NCBI GenBank assembly: GCA_019359315.1
Contig: JAHHHO010000010.1
Location: 1-64,000, forward strand
Direction: 5' to 3'
DNA from: Myxacorys californica WJT36-NPBG1
Lineage (GTDB): Bacteria > Cyanobacteriota > Cyanobacteriia > Leptolyngbyales > Leptolyngbyaceae
DNA: 64,000 nucleotides
The position numbers and the translations under genes were made by a program. Below the pieces are notes generated by a model. That model saw nothing but the letters and a program-made list of their open reading frames with translations, did not search any database and had not been told where the DNA came from. This document shows positions 45,988 to 55,328 of the stretch, in pieces; within the stretch, counting starts at the first letter, position 1; each line of letters opens with the position of its first letter.

Positions 45988-46029
45988 TACTAGCGGATGT
46001 AACCTTCAAAAAGATTACATCCGCTAGTA
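45988..46029. repeat. Perfect 15-bp inverted repeat between patX and hetR
   Basis: TACTAGCGGATGTAA (45988-46002) and TTACATCCGCTAGTA (46015-46029) are exact reverse complements around a 12-base loop. No T-run follows on either strand, so a simple intrinsic terminator is not obvious. It may be a protein-binding site or a stable RNA hairpin. Confidence 0.85.
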
Positions 46030-46161
46030 AAATGGGCGAACATTAAGTTCATTCCTGTTCACTCCTTGCTTCATCGGGAACGCTATGAGATGTAGAAACA
46101 CCATTGATAAATAGAATAAATAGAAGTTACTTCGTTCTTCATTCCTGAGCGATCGCTTTTG

Positions 46162-46167
46162 TATAAT
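46162..46167 (+). promoter_or_regulatory. Possible -10 element of hetR
   Basis: The consensus TATAAT lies 114 bases before the hetR ATG. No good -35 hexamer is found at 16-18 bases upstream, so this is a weak call. Confidence 0.3.
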
Positions 46168-46220
46168 TTGACTTTTAAACTTAGCTTCCACAGGAGTAGA
46201 ACTGTTATTGTATTGACTAA

Positions 46221-47186
<966 letters not shown>

Positions 47187-47343
47187 AATCAATCAAGCCT
47201 GTGCTTAAATCTTAAGCAAGCAGAGCCTAAATCTGAACCAAGTGTCTTGAAGATTTCTGCACAAGGGGAACTCAATTCTTCTCTCTCTAGTTAACACTTC
47301 AAAGTGACGGACTAATCGTGTGACGAGCCTACAACTGAGAATG

Positions 47344-47407
47344 TTAAAAGCGTTCATGCGTCATCTAAATTTCGATCTCACTTAGATAACACAATGAACG
47401 CTCTTAA
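47344..47407. terminator. Long nested hairpin between convergent hetR and htrA genes
   Basis: Outer arms AGCGTTCAT (47349-47357) / ATGAACGCT (47394-47402) extend by TTAA/TTAA past one mismatch. The inner arms are ATCTAA (47363-47368) / TTAGAT (47382-47387). It sits between two converging genes and probably ends or insulates both transcripts. Confidence 0.55.
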
Positions 47408-47419
47408 TGCTTTCCCGTC

Positions 47420-48676
47420 CTACGCATTATTGTTTTGCAGTTCCGCCGTTTTGACGCCTAACTCTTGTGTTTGGTCGCCCCGACGAACTTGCACCTTCAG
47501 CGTTTGCCCTAGACGGCTATTCTCTACGATCGTTTGCAACTGATCGGCTGTCTTAATCGCTTGCTGATCAATCTCAGTAATCACATCGCCTCGACGAATT
47601 CCAGCCTTCGCTGCCGGAGTATTGGGCAACACTCGCACGACAATTACCCCATCGATTTCGGGTACGGTAAACGCTGAGTTTGGATCGCTGTTGTTCTGTC
47701 TAGCAATCTCTGGAGTCAGGGTTGTCATCTGCACACCCAGATACGGATGAGGAATCTTTTCGCCTCGCGCTAAGGCATCTTTAACTGATTTCGCCTTGTT
47801 GATCGGAATCGCAAAGCCAATTCCCATCGCATCCGCCCGAATTGCGGTATTGATGCCAATCACTTCTCCGCGATCGTTGAGTAATGGCCCTCCCGAATTA
47901 CCGGGATTAATGGCAGCATCCGTTTGAATAAAGTCTAATCGCTTATCCACCAATCCAACCTGAGCGCTAGAGCGGTGCAGGGTACTCACAATGCCCAGCG
48001 TCACCGTATTATCCAAACCGAGCGGATTCCCCACTGCGATCGCCCAATCCCCAACGCTAACCTCATCGGAATCAGCCAATGCGGCAAACGGCAAATCGGT
48101 TCCGTTAATCTTCACAACGGCTAAATCACTGACATCATCCGAGCCGCGCACCTTTCCTTCAAATACCCGTCCATCCTTTAGCGTCACCGTGACTTTATCA
48201 GCTCCATTGACGACGTGCGAGTTGGTCAGAATGATGCCGCTTTGATCAATCACAAACCCCGATCCTTGTCCGCGCAGAATTTGCTCGCTCGGTGCTTGAG
48301 GAAACACATCCTGTCCAAAGAACTGACGAAAGGGGTCATCAAACATCGGATTTGGCATTGCCCGACGGGTCACTGTTCGCTCCGTATCAATCCGAACGAC
48401 TGCCGTTCCCACGCGCTTCACCGCATCAGCCACAAAACTTCCCCGAGTCACGGCACGCGGAGTAGCTTGAGCCATTTCAGTTAGAGGTTCAGCAGCCACA
48501 GACGGAGTGAACCCAAATGCCAGCGCGATTGGCAAAGCCAAGTTCCAAAGGATCGTAAGACAGAGTGCGGCAACCCAACGAACTTCACGTCGCCAGTTTC
48601 GTTGGAGATGAGCAAATCCCATCGCCTCCAGCCAATCCCAATTAAAAAAGTTTGAGCGTTGCATAGCCTTCTTCAT
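47420..48676 (-). CDS. HtrA/HhoA-type periplasmic serine protease (Deg)
   Basis: A 418-residue S1C protease. An N-terminal membrane segment/signal ([22 protein letters not shown]) is followed by the trypsin-like domain. It holds the catalytic His in [12 protein letters not shown], the Asp in [12 protein letters not shown] and the Ser in [11 protein letters not shown]. One PDZ domain is at about residues 310-405 ([20 protein letters not shown]). Cyanobacterial homologues HhoA/HhoB/HtrA degrade misfolded envelope and thylakoid proteins. Which of the three this is cannot be told here. It is divergent from the metal-sensor gene, 183 bases apart. Confidence 0.93.
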   Translation of the reverse strand: MKKAMQRSNFFNWDWLEAMGFAHLQRNWRREVRWVAALCLTILWNLALPIALAFGFTPSVAAEPLTEMAQATPRAVTRGSFVADAVKRVGTAVVRIDTERTVTRRAMPNPMFDDPFRQFFGQDVFPQAPSEQILRGQGSGFVIDQSGIILTNSHVVNGADKVTVTLKDGRVFEGKVRGSDDVSDLAVVKINGTDLPFAALADSDEVSVGDWAIAVGNPLGLDNTVTLGIVSTLHRSSAQVGLVDKRLDFIQTDAAINPGNSGGPLLNDRGEVIGINTAIRADAMGIGFAIPINKAKSVKDALARGEKIPHPYLGVQMTTLTPEIARQNNSDPNSAFTVPEIDGVIVVRVLPNTPAAKAGIRRGDVITEIDQQAIKTADQLQTIVENSRLGQTLKVQVRRGDQTQELGVKTAELQNNNA

Positions 48677-48818
48677 AAGCCTTTGACAATGCTAGTTGAC
48701 TCACGCTCGCAAAAACGTAAGCCCCAGCAAACCCCATCTCTTTTATCGTAAGCAGAACAATAATTCTTGTGCTGGTAGAGATTCCCTCACCCGGAACCGC
48801 ACCGTTTTCTACCATGCA

Positions 48819-48839
48819 TTAAGATCATAACTATCTTAA
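48819..48839. promoter_or_regulatory. Inverted repeat just upstream of the CsoR/InrS-like gene
   Basis: TTAAGAT (48819-48825) and ATCTTAA (48833-48839) flank a 7-base spacer, 21 bases before the ATG at 48860. The position is right for autoregulation by the repressor. The regulator is inferred. Confidence 0.4.
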
Positions 48840-48859
48840 GTAATCCGCACAGACGATTC

Positions 48860-49216
48860 ATGACAACCTCTGAACTTCCCGGCAAGCAAGAAGAACTCAA
48901 TCAGATTCCAGAACACACTCATGACGCTCACGATGCGGCTCATTCTCACACCCACAGCGAAGAATCAGTGCGGCGGCTAGTCAATCGTCTCTCTCGAATT
49001 GAAGGACACGTGCGGGGCATCAAAACGATGGTTCAAAACGATCAGCCATGTCCTGATGTCCTGGTGCAAATTGCCGCTGTTCGAGGTGCGTTAGATCGAG
49101 TGGCACGCATGATTTTAGATGAGCATTTAACTCAGTGCATCGCTCGCGCTGCCCAAGAAGGCAACATTGAAGGAGAAATTGAAGAACTCAAAGCGGCGCT
49201 TGATCGGTTTTTGTAA
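48860..49216 (+). CDS. CsoR/RcnR-family metal-sensing repressor, InrS-like
   Basis: A 118-residue all-helical DUF156 protein. After a His-rich N-terminal tail (HTHDAHDAAHSHTHSEE) comes RLSRIEGHVRGIKTMV, the DNA-binding helix of the family. The metal ligands are Cys in DQPCPDVLVQIAAV and the His-x3-Cys in LDEHLTQCIARA. The C-H-C set plus the N-terminal His residues resembles InrS, the Synechocystis Ni(II) sensor that represses a nickel exporter. A Cu(I) sensor (CsoR) is the alternative. No efflux gene lies next to it, so the target is elsewhere. Confidence 0.85.
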   Translation: MTTSELPGKQEELNQIPEHTHDAHDAAHSHTHSEESVRRLVNRLSRIEGHVRGIKTMVQNDQPCPDVLVQIAAVRGALDRVARMILDEHLTQCIARAAQEGNIEGEIEELKAALDRFL

Positions 49217-49314
49217 TGCGACGATCGCAAAGGGCGGCTCCAAACAGTCGCCTCTAATGAACTGCTACGCTGCTGCTAAGACGTGCCTTTCTGGCTAAAG
49301 GTTGCGCCCGCTTC

Positions 49315-49971
49315 TTAGGCTACGCCTGCAAATAGGGTTTCAAATGGCTGTTGCGGCGCGTCCGGGGTTGCCACAATTTCGACAATCTTATTTTGGGATT
49401 TTGGCTCAAACACCGATTCCACACAAACTTGAGCCACCTTGGTTCGAGGAATGCTGCCTTCCGATAACGTATCCGCCGACGACATGACGATCGCATTGTC
49501 GTTGTCTTCGTTCTTCAACCCACCCGGACGCACGATCGTATAGGTCAATCCACTGCGCTGAATATATTCCTCCGCTTGCTTCTTCCACACCAAAATCAGC
49601 CAAAACAGATTCAACGGATGAAAGAACCGAGACGTACAGAGCGACGAGACGAAGACAAATTGCTGGACTCCGTTAGCCTTGGCAGCATCGACGAGATGCT
49701 TTGTCCCCTCATAATCCACTTTATAAGGTCCCGTCGGGTCAAAGCTCGGACGCGCACCTGTTGCGCAGAAGACAACCGTTGCGTCTGCGATCGCCGCTTT
49801 CAAATCCGACTTCAACACATCGCCTCTCACCAGTTCAACTTGCGAGGGCAGAATGGCTCGTGCTGAATCTGCATCTCGCACCAGTGCCCGGACAGGAATA
49901 TCCCTTGCCACCAACTGCTGGACAATCCGACGCCCTGTTTCTCCGGTTGCCCCTGCTACAAATGCTTTCAT
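49315..49971 (-). CDS. Atypical SDR-family NAD(P)-binding protein
   Basis: A 218-residue protein with the N-terminal glycine motif MKAFVAGATGETGRRIVQQL. VRGDVLKSD, VVFCATGARPSFDPTGPYKVDYEG and FVFVSSLC follow, and TIVRPGGLKNEDND lies near the C-terminus. The active-site Tyr-x3-Lys is replaced by a KKQAEEYIQ segment, as in atypical SDRs such as Ycf39/Tic62-like proteins. In photosynthetic organisms these often act as NADPH-binding chaperones or sensors rather than classical dehydrogenases. It is a single-gene unit on the minus strand. Confidence 0.85.
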   Translation of the reverse strand: MKAFVAGATGETGRRIVQQLVARDIPVRALVRDADSARAILPSQVELVRGDVLKSDLKAAIADATVVFCATGARPSFDPTGPYKVDYEGTKHLVDAAKANGVQQFVFVSSLCTSRFFHPLNLFWLILVWKKQAEEYIQRSGLTYTIVRPGGLKNEDNDNAIVMSSADTLSEGSIPRTKVAQVCVESVFEPKSQNKIVEIVATPDAPQQPFETLFAGVA

Positions 49972-50382
49972 ACGACTTCTCGCTAAACTTGTTCGACTCT
50001 TGTTTTCGCCCGAATCGATTCTCTTAACATCTGATGAAGGGTAGAGGTAGAGCAGATTTGAACAACATCCGGCTTCTGCCTTTGTCTTTATAGGGTTTGC
50101 ACAAAAGTTCGTACTTTCTTAAAATACATTTCGTAATCATTCGGTAAAATGCATTTCGTAATGATTCGACAGGCTTGATCGATTAGAATCGAGTTTCGTG
50201 CCGATTTCTACGGATAAGGCTAAACCCTCCGAAAAAACCGTCTCAGAAATCACCGCACCACTGTGCCACTCGGTTTAGTTTGTATAAACTTTCAAGGAAC
50301 GCGATCGCTCAAACGTGAAGCACTAGATACCTTCAGGGAATCTTGGATCAAGACCAACGGCGTAAACCAAGCAAGAGAGAGC
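49972..50382. other. Divergent intergenic region with a 24-bp tandem repeat
   Basis: This region lies between the SDR gene and the DUF1997 gene. Its main feature is the two-copy repeat at 50120-50168. An open frame in phase with the DUF1997 gene extends back to 50263 but lacks an obvious start or conserved sequence. Confidence 0.45.
50120..50168. repeat. Two 24-bp direct repeats, period 25
   Basis: TAAAATACATTTCGTAATCA (start of copy 1, 50120-50143) and TAAAATGCATTTCGTAATGA (start of copy 2, 50145-50168) differ at two positions. Each ends with TTCG. Spacing of about 2.4 helical turns suits tandem binding of a regulator. Confidence 0.6.
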
Positions 50383-51081
50383 ATGCAGTCCTCACCAACC
50401 AACTCGTTTTACGAAGCTTCGCAGAATCGTCAACTGACTCACACTGCCGATCACGGTTTGCACTCGATCTCCACCAATTGTCCATCCGCTGAAGGCGCAA
50501 GTTCAGTTGCACCAATCGGGCCAACTGAATTTCGGAGCCACTTCGTGGATTCAATGGAAATGGGTGCCGATGTGCAAACTGTGGCAAAGTACCTTGATGG
50601 GCATTCTGAGTGGTTTCGTCGCTGCGCCCACCCAATGGTGGTAGAGTCGATCGGCGCGAACAGCTATGCGATGACCGTTGGGCGGTTTGGCGCATTCGGC
50701 TACGATATTGAACCGAGGATTGGACTAGACCTACTGCCTCATCAGGAAGGCGTGTATCGGATTGAGACGGTTCCGGTTCCAAACTACACGGAGATTGGCT
50801 ATGAGGTGGATTTTCGCGCCGCGATGGAGCTAGTTGATCTAGGTAACGATACTTCTGAGTGGGCAACAACCCGAATTCAGTGGCAATTAGATCTTGCGGT
50901 TGTCATTCAGTTTCCAAAATTCATCCATGCTCTGCCAGAGACGCTGATCCAGCGCACCGGCGATCGCGTTCTTAATCAGGTCGTTCGGCAGGTCTCCCGC
51001 CGCTTAACTCACAAGGTGCAAGAAGATTTCCATGCATCTCATTGTCTCCCCCTGCCAAAACGAGTTAAAAAGCGACGCTAA
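50383..51081 (+). CDS. DUF1997 family protein
   Basis: 232 residues from ATG 50383, which has an AAGAGAGA stretch just upstream. The conserved core runs from TEFRSHFVDSMEMGADVQTVAKYL through EWFRRCAHPMVVESIGANSYAM and FGAFGYDIEPRIGLDLLP to RIQWQLDLAVVIQFP. This is the DUF1997 pattern shared by cyanobacteria and plant chloroplasts. Some members of the wider fold bind lipids or tetrapyrroles, but the function is not established. The C-terminal tail is very basic (LPKRVKKRR). A strong terminator follows. Confidence 0.85.
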   Translation: MQSSPTNSFYEASQNRQLTHTADHGLHSISTNCPSAEGASSVAPIGPTEFRSHFVDSMEMGADVQTVAKYLDGHSEWFRRCAHPMVVESIGANSYAMTVGRFGAFGYDIEPRIGLDLLPHQEGVYRIETVPVPNYTEIGYEVDFRAAMELVDLGNDTSEWATTRIQWQLDLAVVIQFPKFIHALPETLIQRTGDRVLNQVVRQVSRRLTHKVQEDFHASHCLPLPKRVKKRR

Positions 51082-51085
51082 ACTG

Positions 51086-51113
51086 AAACCCTCCAAGCGA
51101 CCTTGGAGGGTTT
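51086..51113. terminator. Bidirectional terminator between DUF1997 gene and petJ
   Basis: AAACCCTCCAAG (51086-51097) and CTTGGAGGGTTT (51102-51113) form a perfect 12-bp stem closed by a CGAC loop, with flanking A/T. It serves two converging genes. Confidence 0.85.
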
Positions 51114-51141
51114 ATTGTCAGGGTTTGTTGTCAGACGGTAC

Positions 51142-51477
51142 TTACCATCCTGCTTCGGCTTGCTGAAGCACGTACTGAGCAACTGCCTTAACTTCAGAAT
51201 CGGTCAATCGTCCGTCAAAAGCAGGCATTGCATTTTTGCCATGAGTCACCTGTTGTCTTATCGCGTCTATCGAGTTCATCGCATACTTTTCAAGGGCTTC
51301 TTTTCTCAGCGTTTTGTGAGAAATAATCACGTTGTTGCCACCAATATGACAAGCTGAGCAATTGGCGCTAAAGATGCGCTGTCCGTCGGGCGCATCCACC
51401 TCGGCAGAACTCGTTAGAGGGAAGAGAAAGAGCGCGATCGCAAGGCAAATGGCTAATGGCAGCACCACGACTCGCAT
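51142..51477 (-). CDS. petJ: Cytochrome c6
   Basis: 111 residues from ATG 51477 (AAGGA 8 bases upstream; a TTG at 51495 is an alternative). A signal peptide ends at about PLTSSAE. The haem site is CSACH, and the axial Met lies in KNAMPAFDGRL. Cytochrome c6 carries electrons from cytochrome b6f to photosystem I, or to cytochrome oxidase, in the thylakoid lumen. It replaces plastocyanin when copper is scarce. The plastocyanin gene is next upstream on the same strand, 131 bases away. Confidence 0.95.
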   Translation of the reverse strand: MRVVVLPLAICLAIALFLFPLTSSAEVDAPDGQRIFSANCSACHIGGNNVIISHKTLRKEALEKYAMNSIDAIRQQVTHGKNAMPAFDGRLTDSEVKAVAQYVLQQAEAGW

Positions 51478-51625
51478 CGATAAAATCCTTTGCAAAATAA
51501 TTCTCCTCTCTCAACCGCCAACCAGAAGCGTAATACCTTGTTAGATCCCTATTCTATGACGGGAAAAGGAGGTTCTGGCTATTGATGAAAGAGGAGATGA
51601 TTGAGTCAAATGGAGACTTCAAGAA

Positions 51626-52036
51626 CTATTGAACGATCACTTTACCAACCATGCCAGCACCCCGGTGAGGCAAGCAGTAGTAGGAGTACTCACCCGGAGG
51701 CGTGTCCGCCGGGAAGTTTACTTCAAAACTCTTACCCGCGCCTTCTAAACCTTTGTGAGACAGCTTAGCGGCCAAATCTTTATTCCCATCAGGAACTTTA
51801 GCACTGTCAAACACAACGTTGTGAGGCGGCAAGCTACCCACCTGCCACTGCACGGTATCACCAGGCTTGATGGTCACAACAGCGGGATCAAACACTAAAC
51901 CTTTTGGGGTTCCCATCTTGACATTGTAGGTTTCTGCTGCCGCAGGAGAAGCAGCCCAGAAAAAGCTGCTGGCGATCAGCATAACGGCACAGAATGCCAG
52001 TGAAATTCCTCGAAGAACAGAAGAAATCGATTTCAT
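51626..52036 (-). CDS. petE: Plastocyanin
   Basis: A 136-residue precursor. A twin-hydrophobic signal ends at SPAAAET. Mature plastocyanin begins YNVKMGTPKGLVFDP. The type 1 copper ligands are His in LPPHNVVFD and Cys-x2-His-x4-Met in YYCLPHRGAGM. It shuttles electrons between cytochrome b6f and photosystem I. Its adjacency to petJ suggests copper-dependent switching, as known in other cyanobacteria, but no operator is evident. Confidence 0.97.
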   Translation of the reverse strand: MKSISSVLRGISLAFCAVMLIASSFFWAASPAAAETYNVKMGTPKGLVFDPAVVTIKPGDTVQWQVGSLPPHNVVFDSAKVPDGNKDLAAKLSHKGLEGAGKSFEVNFPADTPPGEYSYYCLPHRGAGMVGKVIVQ

Positions 52037-52158
52037 AATGGTCTCTAGAACGAGTGGTTCTCTAACTTCTTTCGATATTTTACAGCTTGTCGTACTTTAT
52101 CAATGCAGAGAGTTTCTGCAACTAAAGCTTAAATAGCTTAAATCTACTGAGCCTGCCT

Positions 52159-52671
52159 CTAAAACTGATCAGTTCCCCAGCCGGGCGCAACTTGGGCTGC
52201 CCGCAGAATAAACCCAGCCAAGTGTTCGGCTTGCGATCGCGAGAGCCAACTCTCCGGGACTTCCCGGCAGTAAATCTCGTCTTCTGTGCCGTCATAGCTC
52301 ATTGGACGCCGCATATAAGCAACGAGCCGTTCAATCGTATCTCGCGGCGGCGTTGCCCCTTTTAGCGCCTCTAGCGACAACGAAACAGGTGGATTGGGTA
52401 ACGTTGATCCGCCAACATGACAATTGGTGCAACTTGCGCCAAAAAGTTTTTTCCCTTCGGTGATGTCCTCTGCCGAAAACAGGCGCGTCTGCCCTTGATC
52501 GTCAAGCGCCAGCGGAATCGGCTCGGTCACTTTTAAGTAATAAGTAACGTAGGAATCAGCCGCATAGACCGGACGGCTGACCAGTGCCAGTCCCAAACAA
52601 ACACAACAAAACACCGCGAAACCACGGAGCAAAAGAGCAGGAAGCCAGCGCAGAGTTTTGTGAATCAGCAT
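52159..52671 (-). CDS. psbV2: Cytochrome c550-like protein (PsbV2)
   Basis: 170 residues from ATG 52671. A signal peptide ends at SRPVYAAD. The haem site is CTNCH. The sequence around it (ITEGKKLFGASCTNCHVGG, then ALKGATPPRDTIERLVAYM) parallels PsbV. The C-terminus differs, with an extra Cys (EIYCREVPESW) and GWGTDQF. PsbV2 paralogues are usually encoded right behind psbV, as here, 26 bases downstream. They bind haem but have an unclear role in photosystem II. An extended start at 52725 would overlap psbV. Confidence 0.88.
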   Translation of the reverse strand: MLIHKTLRWLPALLLRGFAVFCCVCLGLALVSRPVYAADSYVTYYLKVTEPIPLALDDQGQTRLFSAEDITEGKKLFGASCTNCHVGGSTLPNPPVSLSLEALKGATPPRDTIERLVAYMRRPMSYDGTEDEIYCREVPESWLSRSQAEHLAGFILRAAQVAPGWGTDQF

Positions 52672-52697
52672 GGAGCAATGGTCAGCAAGAGAACGAA

Positions 52698-53189
52698 CTA
52701 GTAATGGATTTTGCCGCCGCCCCACTGGTCGCCGACAACTTTGGGCTGGAGCAGAATGTGTCCTGCGATCGCAACAAGGTCCTTGTCGGTGAGGTTTCGC
52801 ATTTCAGGGAAGGTATCTTTGCTCTTGATGCTCGGATGCACTTCCGCAATCGAGGTAGACCCATCGTAGCTGGTGGGATCTTTCATATAATCCACCAACG
52901 CTTCGATGTTATTGCGAGGCGGTGTTGCCAAGTCAAGCGCTTCGGGGTCAAGCCCTACGTTAGGATCGGTTTTGGTGACACCACCCGCGTGACACTGGGC
53001 GCACGCATACTGAAATAGGCGCTTACCTTCTTTGACCTGCTTCAGGCTCAACACCGTAGTATCGCCTGCATCATTGACTGGAACGGTGCGAAGCTTAACG
53101 TCTAATTCGGCAGCATTTACGCCTTGTACAAAAACTTGAAAGGCAAAAAAGACAGTGGCTACAGCAAGCCAAAGGCATCTTTTAAGCAT
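52698..53189 (-). CDS. psbV: Photosystem II cytochrome c550
   Basis: 163 residues from ATG 53189, which has AAGGAG upstream. A 26-residue signal ends at QGVNAAEL. The haem site is CAQCH in GKRLFQYACAQCHAGG. LATPPRNNIEALVDYMKDPTSYDG and the C-terminal KVVGDQWGGGKIHY are diagnostic. PsbV is an extrinsic lumenal subunit that stabilises the manganese cluster of photosystem II. It heads the psbV-psbV2 unit and was probably duplicated to give the next gene. Confidence 0.97.
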   Translation of the reverse strand: MLKRCLWLAVATVFFAFQVFVQGVNAAELDVKLRTVPVNDAGDTTVLSLKQVKEGKRLFQYACAQCHAGGVTKTDPNVGLDPEALDLATPPRNNIEALVDYMKDPTSYDGSTSIAEVHPSIKSKDTFPEMRNLTDKDLVAIAGHILLQPKVVGDQWGGGKIHY

Positions 53190-53507
53190 GGTTCTCCTTA
53201 AATGTGGCTCAGTTACGAATTTCACAACACAACAGTCGATAATGGCAACCCCAATTCTCAAGGCACTGTGACCCTCAAGACATTGCCCCTTAAGACACTG
53301 CGCTTTGAGGAAGAGGCACTAGCCGTAGATTCATCGCTCGGTAAAACCTTCACCATGAGAACGGCTGATAGCGAAAATAGACTTCTTTAATACCAATATC
53401 ACGTCGTTGTGACAATCCTTAGCCCAATTTGTAGAAGAATGAAGAGATTCTCAGAAAGGGCGGCATGGAAAGAGGCTCTCTTCCCTTCCTATGCGATCGC
53501 GAATTGA
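53190..53507. other. Region between accD and psbV
   Basis: There are 318 bases upstream of psbV and downstream of accD. Apart from the AAGGAG ribosome binding site next to psbV I see no gene, hairpin or repeat that I can defend. Confidence 0.4.
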
Positions 53508-54446
53508 TTAAAGAATCGAGTTGGGGGCAACCGCAGTCAGCGTTTTGATGCCTGGGATCTGACTTCCTCCGGTATGAACCGGGAGAACGGTGGGTTGATG
53601 AAGCCGAATTAACTGAGCCAGTGTCTTCTTCAACTGAGTGCGAGGCACGATCGCATCCACAAAGCCATGCGCTAACAAATATTCAGACGTTTGAAAGTCG
53701 TCGGGGAGCTTTTCTCGTAAGGTTTGCTCGACAACCCGACGTCCCGCAAAGGCGATCGTCGCTTTCGGTTCTGCCAAAATGATGTCTCCTAACATGGCAA
53801 AACTAGCGGTGACACCCCCCGCCGTCGGATGGGTTAACACTGGAATATAGAGCAAACGGTTAGCGCGATGCCGTTCTAGTGCCCCAGACACTTTCGCCAT
53901 TTGCATCAGGCTCAACATGCCTTCCTGCATCCGTGCTCCCCCAGAGGCACATAAAATTACCACTGGAAGCCGTTGCTGAGTTCCACGCTCGATCAGCCGA
54001 GTCAGCTTCTCACCCACAACTGAGCCCATGCTGCCACCCATAAAGCGGAAGTCCATGACGCCCAAGGCCACAGAAGACCCTTCAATCTGTCCAATTCCGG
54101 TTTGCACCGCATCGGTGAGACGAGTTTTTTCCTGAGTTTCGCGCAAGCGATCGCTATAGGCTTTGCGATCGCGAAACTTAAGGGGATCAGTTGGCATCAA
54201 TCCTTCGTCAATGGCAACCCACGTATCCGCATCGATTAATTGACTAATGCGCTGATCGCTCGCAACTCGCATGTGGTGATTGCACTCTAGGCACACCATT
54301 TGATTCAGTCGCAAATCTTTGGTGTAGGTGAGGACGCTACAAGCTTCGCATTTTGTCCACAACCCATCTGCAATCTCCCGTTCTTGCCCGTCGGGGACAG
54401 AAGACCCTGATTTTTGTCGATTTGCAAACCAATCAAAAAGTGACAT
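53508..54446 (-). CDS. accD: Acetyl-CoA carboxylase carboxyltransferase subunit beta
   Basis: A 312-residue protein. An N-terminal zinc ribbon ([11 protein letters not shown] with CLECNHHMR) precedes the crotonase-fold carboxyltransferase domain. Key stretches are [38 protein letters not shown] and [19 protein letters not shown], which form the acyl-CoA and carboxybiotin pocket. With AccA it moves the carboxyl group from biotin to acetyl-CoA, the first step of fatty acid synthesis. It is monocistronic here with a long upstream region. Confidence 0.97.
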   Translation of the reverse strand: MSLFDWFANRQKSGSSVPDGQEREIADGLWTKCEACSVLTYTKDLRLNQMVCLECNHHMRVASDQRISQLIDADTWVAIDEGLMPTDPLKFRDRKAYSDRLRETQEKTRLTDAVQTGIGQIEGSSVALGVMDFRFMGGSMGSVVGEKLTRLIERGTQQRLPVVILCASGGARMQEGMLSLMQMAKVSGALERHRANRLLYIPVLTHPTAGGVTASFAMLGDIILAEPKATIAFAGRRVVEQTLREKLPDDFQTSEYLLAHGFVDAIVPRTQLKKTLAQLIRLHQPTVLPVHTGGSQIPGIKTLTAVAPNSIL

Positions 54447-55328
54447 AGTAACTGTGTTCCTTAGTAGTAGTGCAGGGGACTAACGACATAAGAGGTAAAG
54501 ACGGTCTGATCAGACAAGAGTGCCCATCTCAGGCGTTTTCTCGGTGCTTTTTCGATTAGGTCTTTTATCTTCTATGACCAACCGCGTCGTTATGATTTCA
54601 TCGATTACTGCTTCACCAAATTAGAGTTCGTAAATTAGAGCCTTGCACCGAATTCTAGAAGGAATTTGGTGAAGTTTGCAAAAAAATTTCTAAAACAGCG
54701 TGCCGAAACTGCAATCTCAGATTAAAACTTTTTAAGACAAGACGTGTAAACACTTGAAGTCTTTATTTGTAAAAACATTTTTGTTCTTTCGCTCAATTGA
54801 CCCAAGGGAGCGATCATTTAACGGAGGAGTCAGGATTTACATCATCAAGCGGAGTGTTGCCTTCTAGACTTTAAGCTTGAGCGAACACAAAAAGTCCCTC
54901 CATTTTGGAACGTTTAGGGGCAGGTTGTAAGATTTGTGAGCAATCTGTGTTCTGGCGTTCTGTGTGTCTACTGCTTAGGTATTTGCAGACCGTTAGAACC
55001 TCAGAAACATCCCTTAAAGAAGTTAGAGGGTCGTGGTGTAAACCCATTAATCAGCTTCGAGTCCGTGTCAGACGCGACTGTCCAACTACGGGTCTATAAC
55101 AGCCTCAACGTCACCAAAATTATGAGTATTCCTCCTGGTATTTCATAATTCCGCTTAGGTTTTCCTATTTCTCGTGAGCCGCTTTGACGTGCAAGAACCA
55201 AGGCGCGGTTAGCCTAATTTCAGAATGCTTGCATGTGATACAAAACACACTCTGTTGTTCTCAAAAAAATCTGGGAATTCTGAACCTGGAGCGCACTTTA
55301 GCAGTTCGATGAGATTTTGACTTTTCGT
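54447..55328. other. Gene-poor 880-base region between accD and the squalene/phytoene synthase-like gene
   Basis: No convincing coding frame. Visible structure: the 12-base palindrome GTCTGATCAGAC (54504-54515), and perfect 12-base arms CTTCACCAAATT (54611-54622) / AATTTGGTGAAG (54663-54674) around a 40-base loop. The motif AAATTAGAG is repeated at 54619-54627 and 54632-54640. Two short overlapping frames at 54905-55148 have no ribosome binding site or recognisable product. Confidence 0.5.

Noticed and set aside
55046-55075. CTTCGAGTCC resembling a tRNA T-loop
   Set aside because: No matching acceptor or anticodon stems around it.
54905-55148. Two overlapping short frames in the accD-synthase gap
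   Set aside because: No ribosome binding site, unremarkable composition and mutual overlap.
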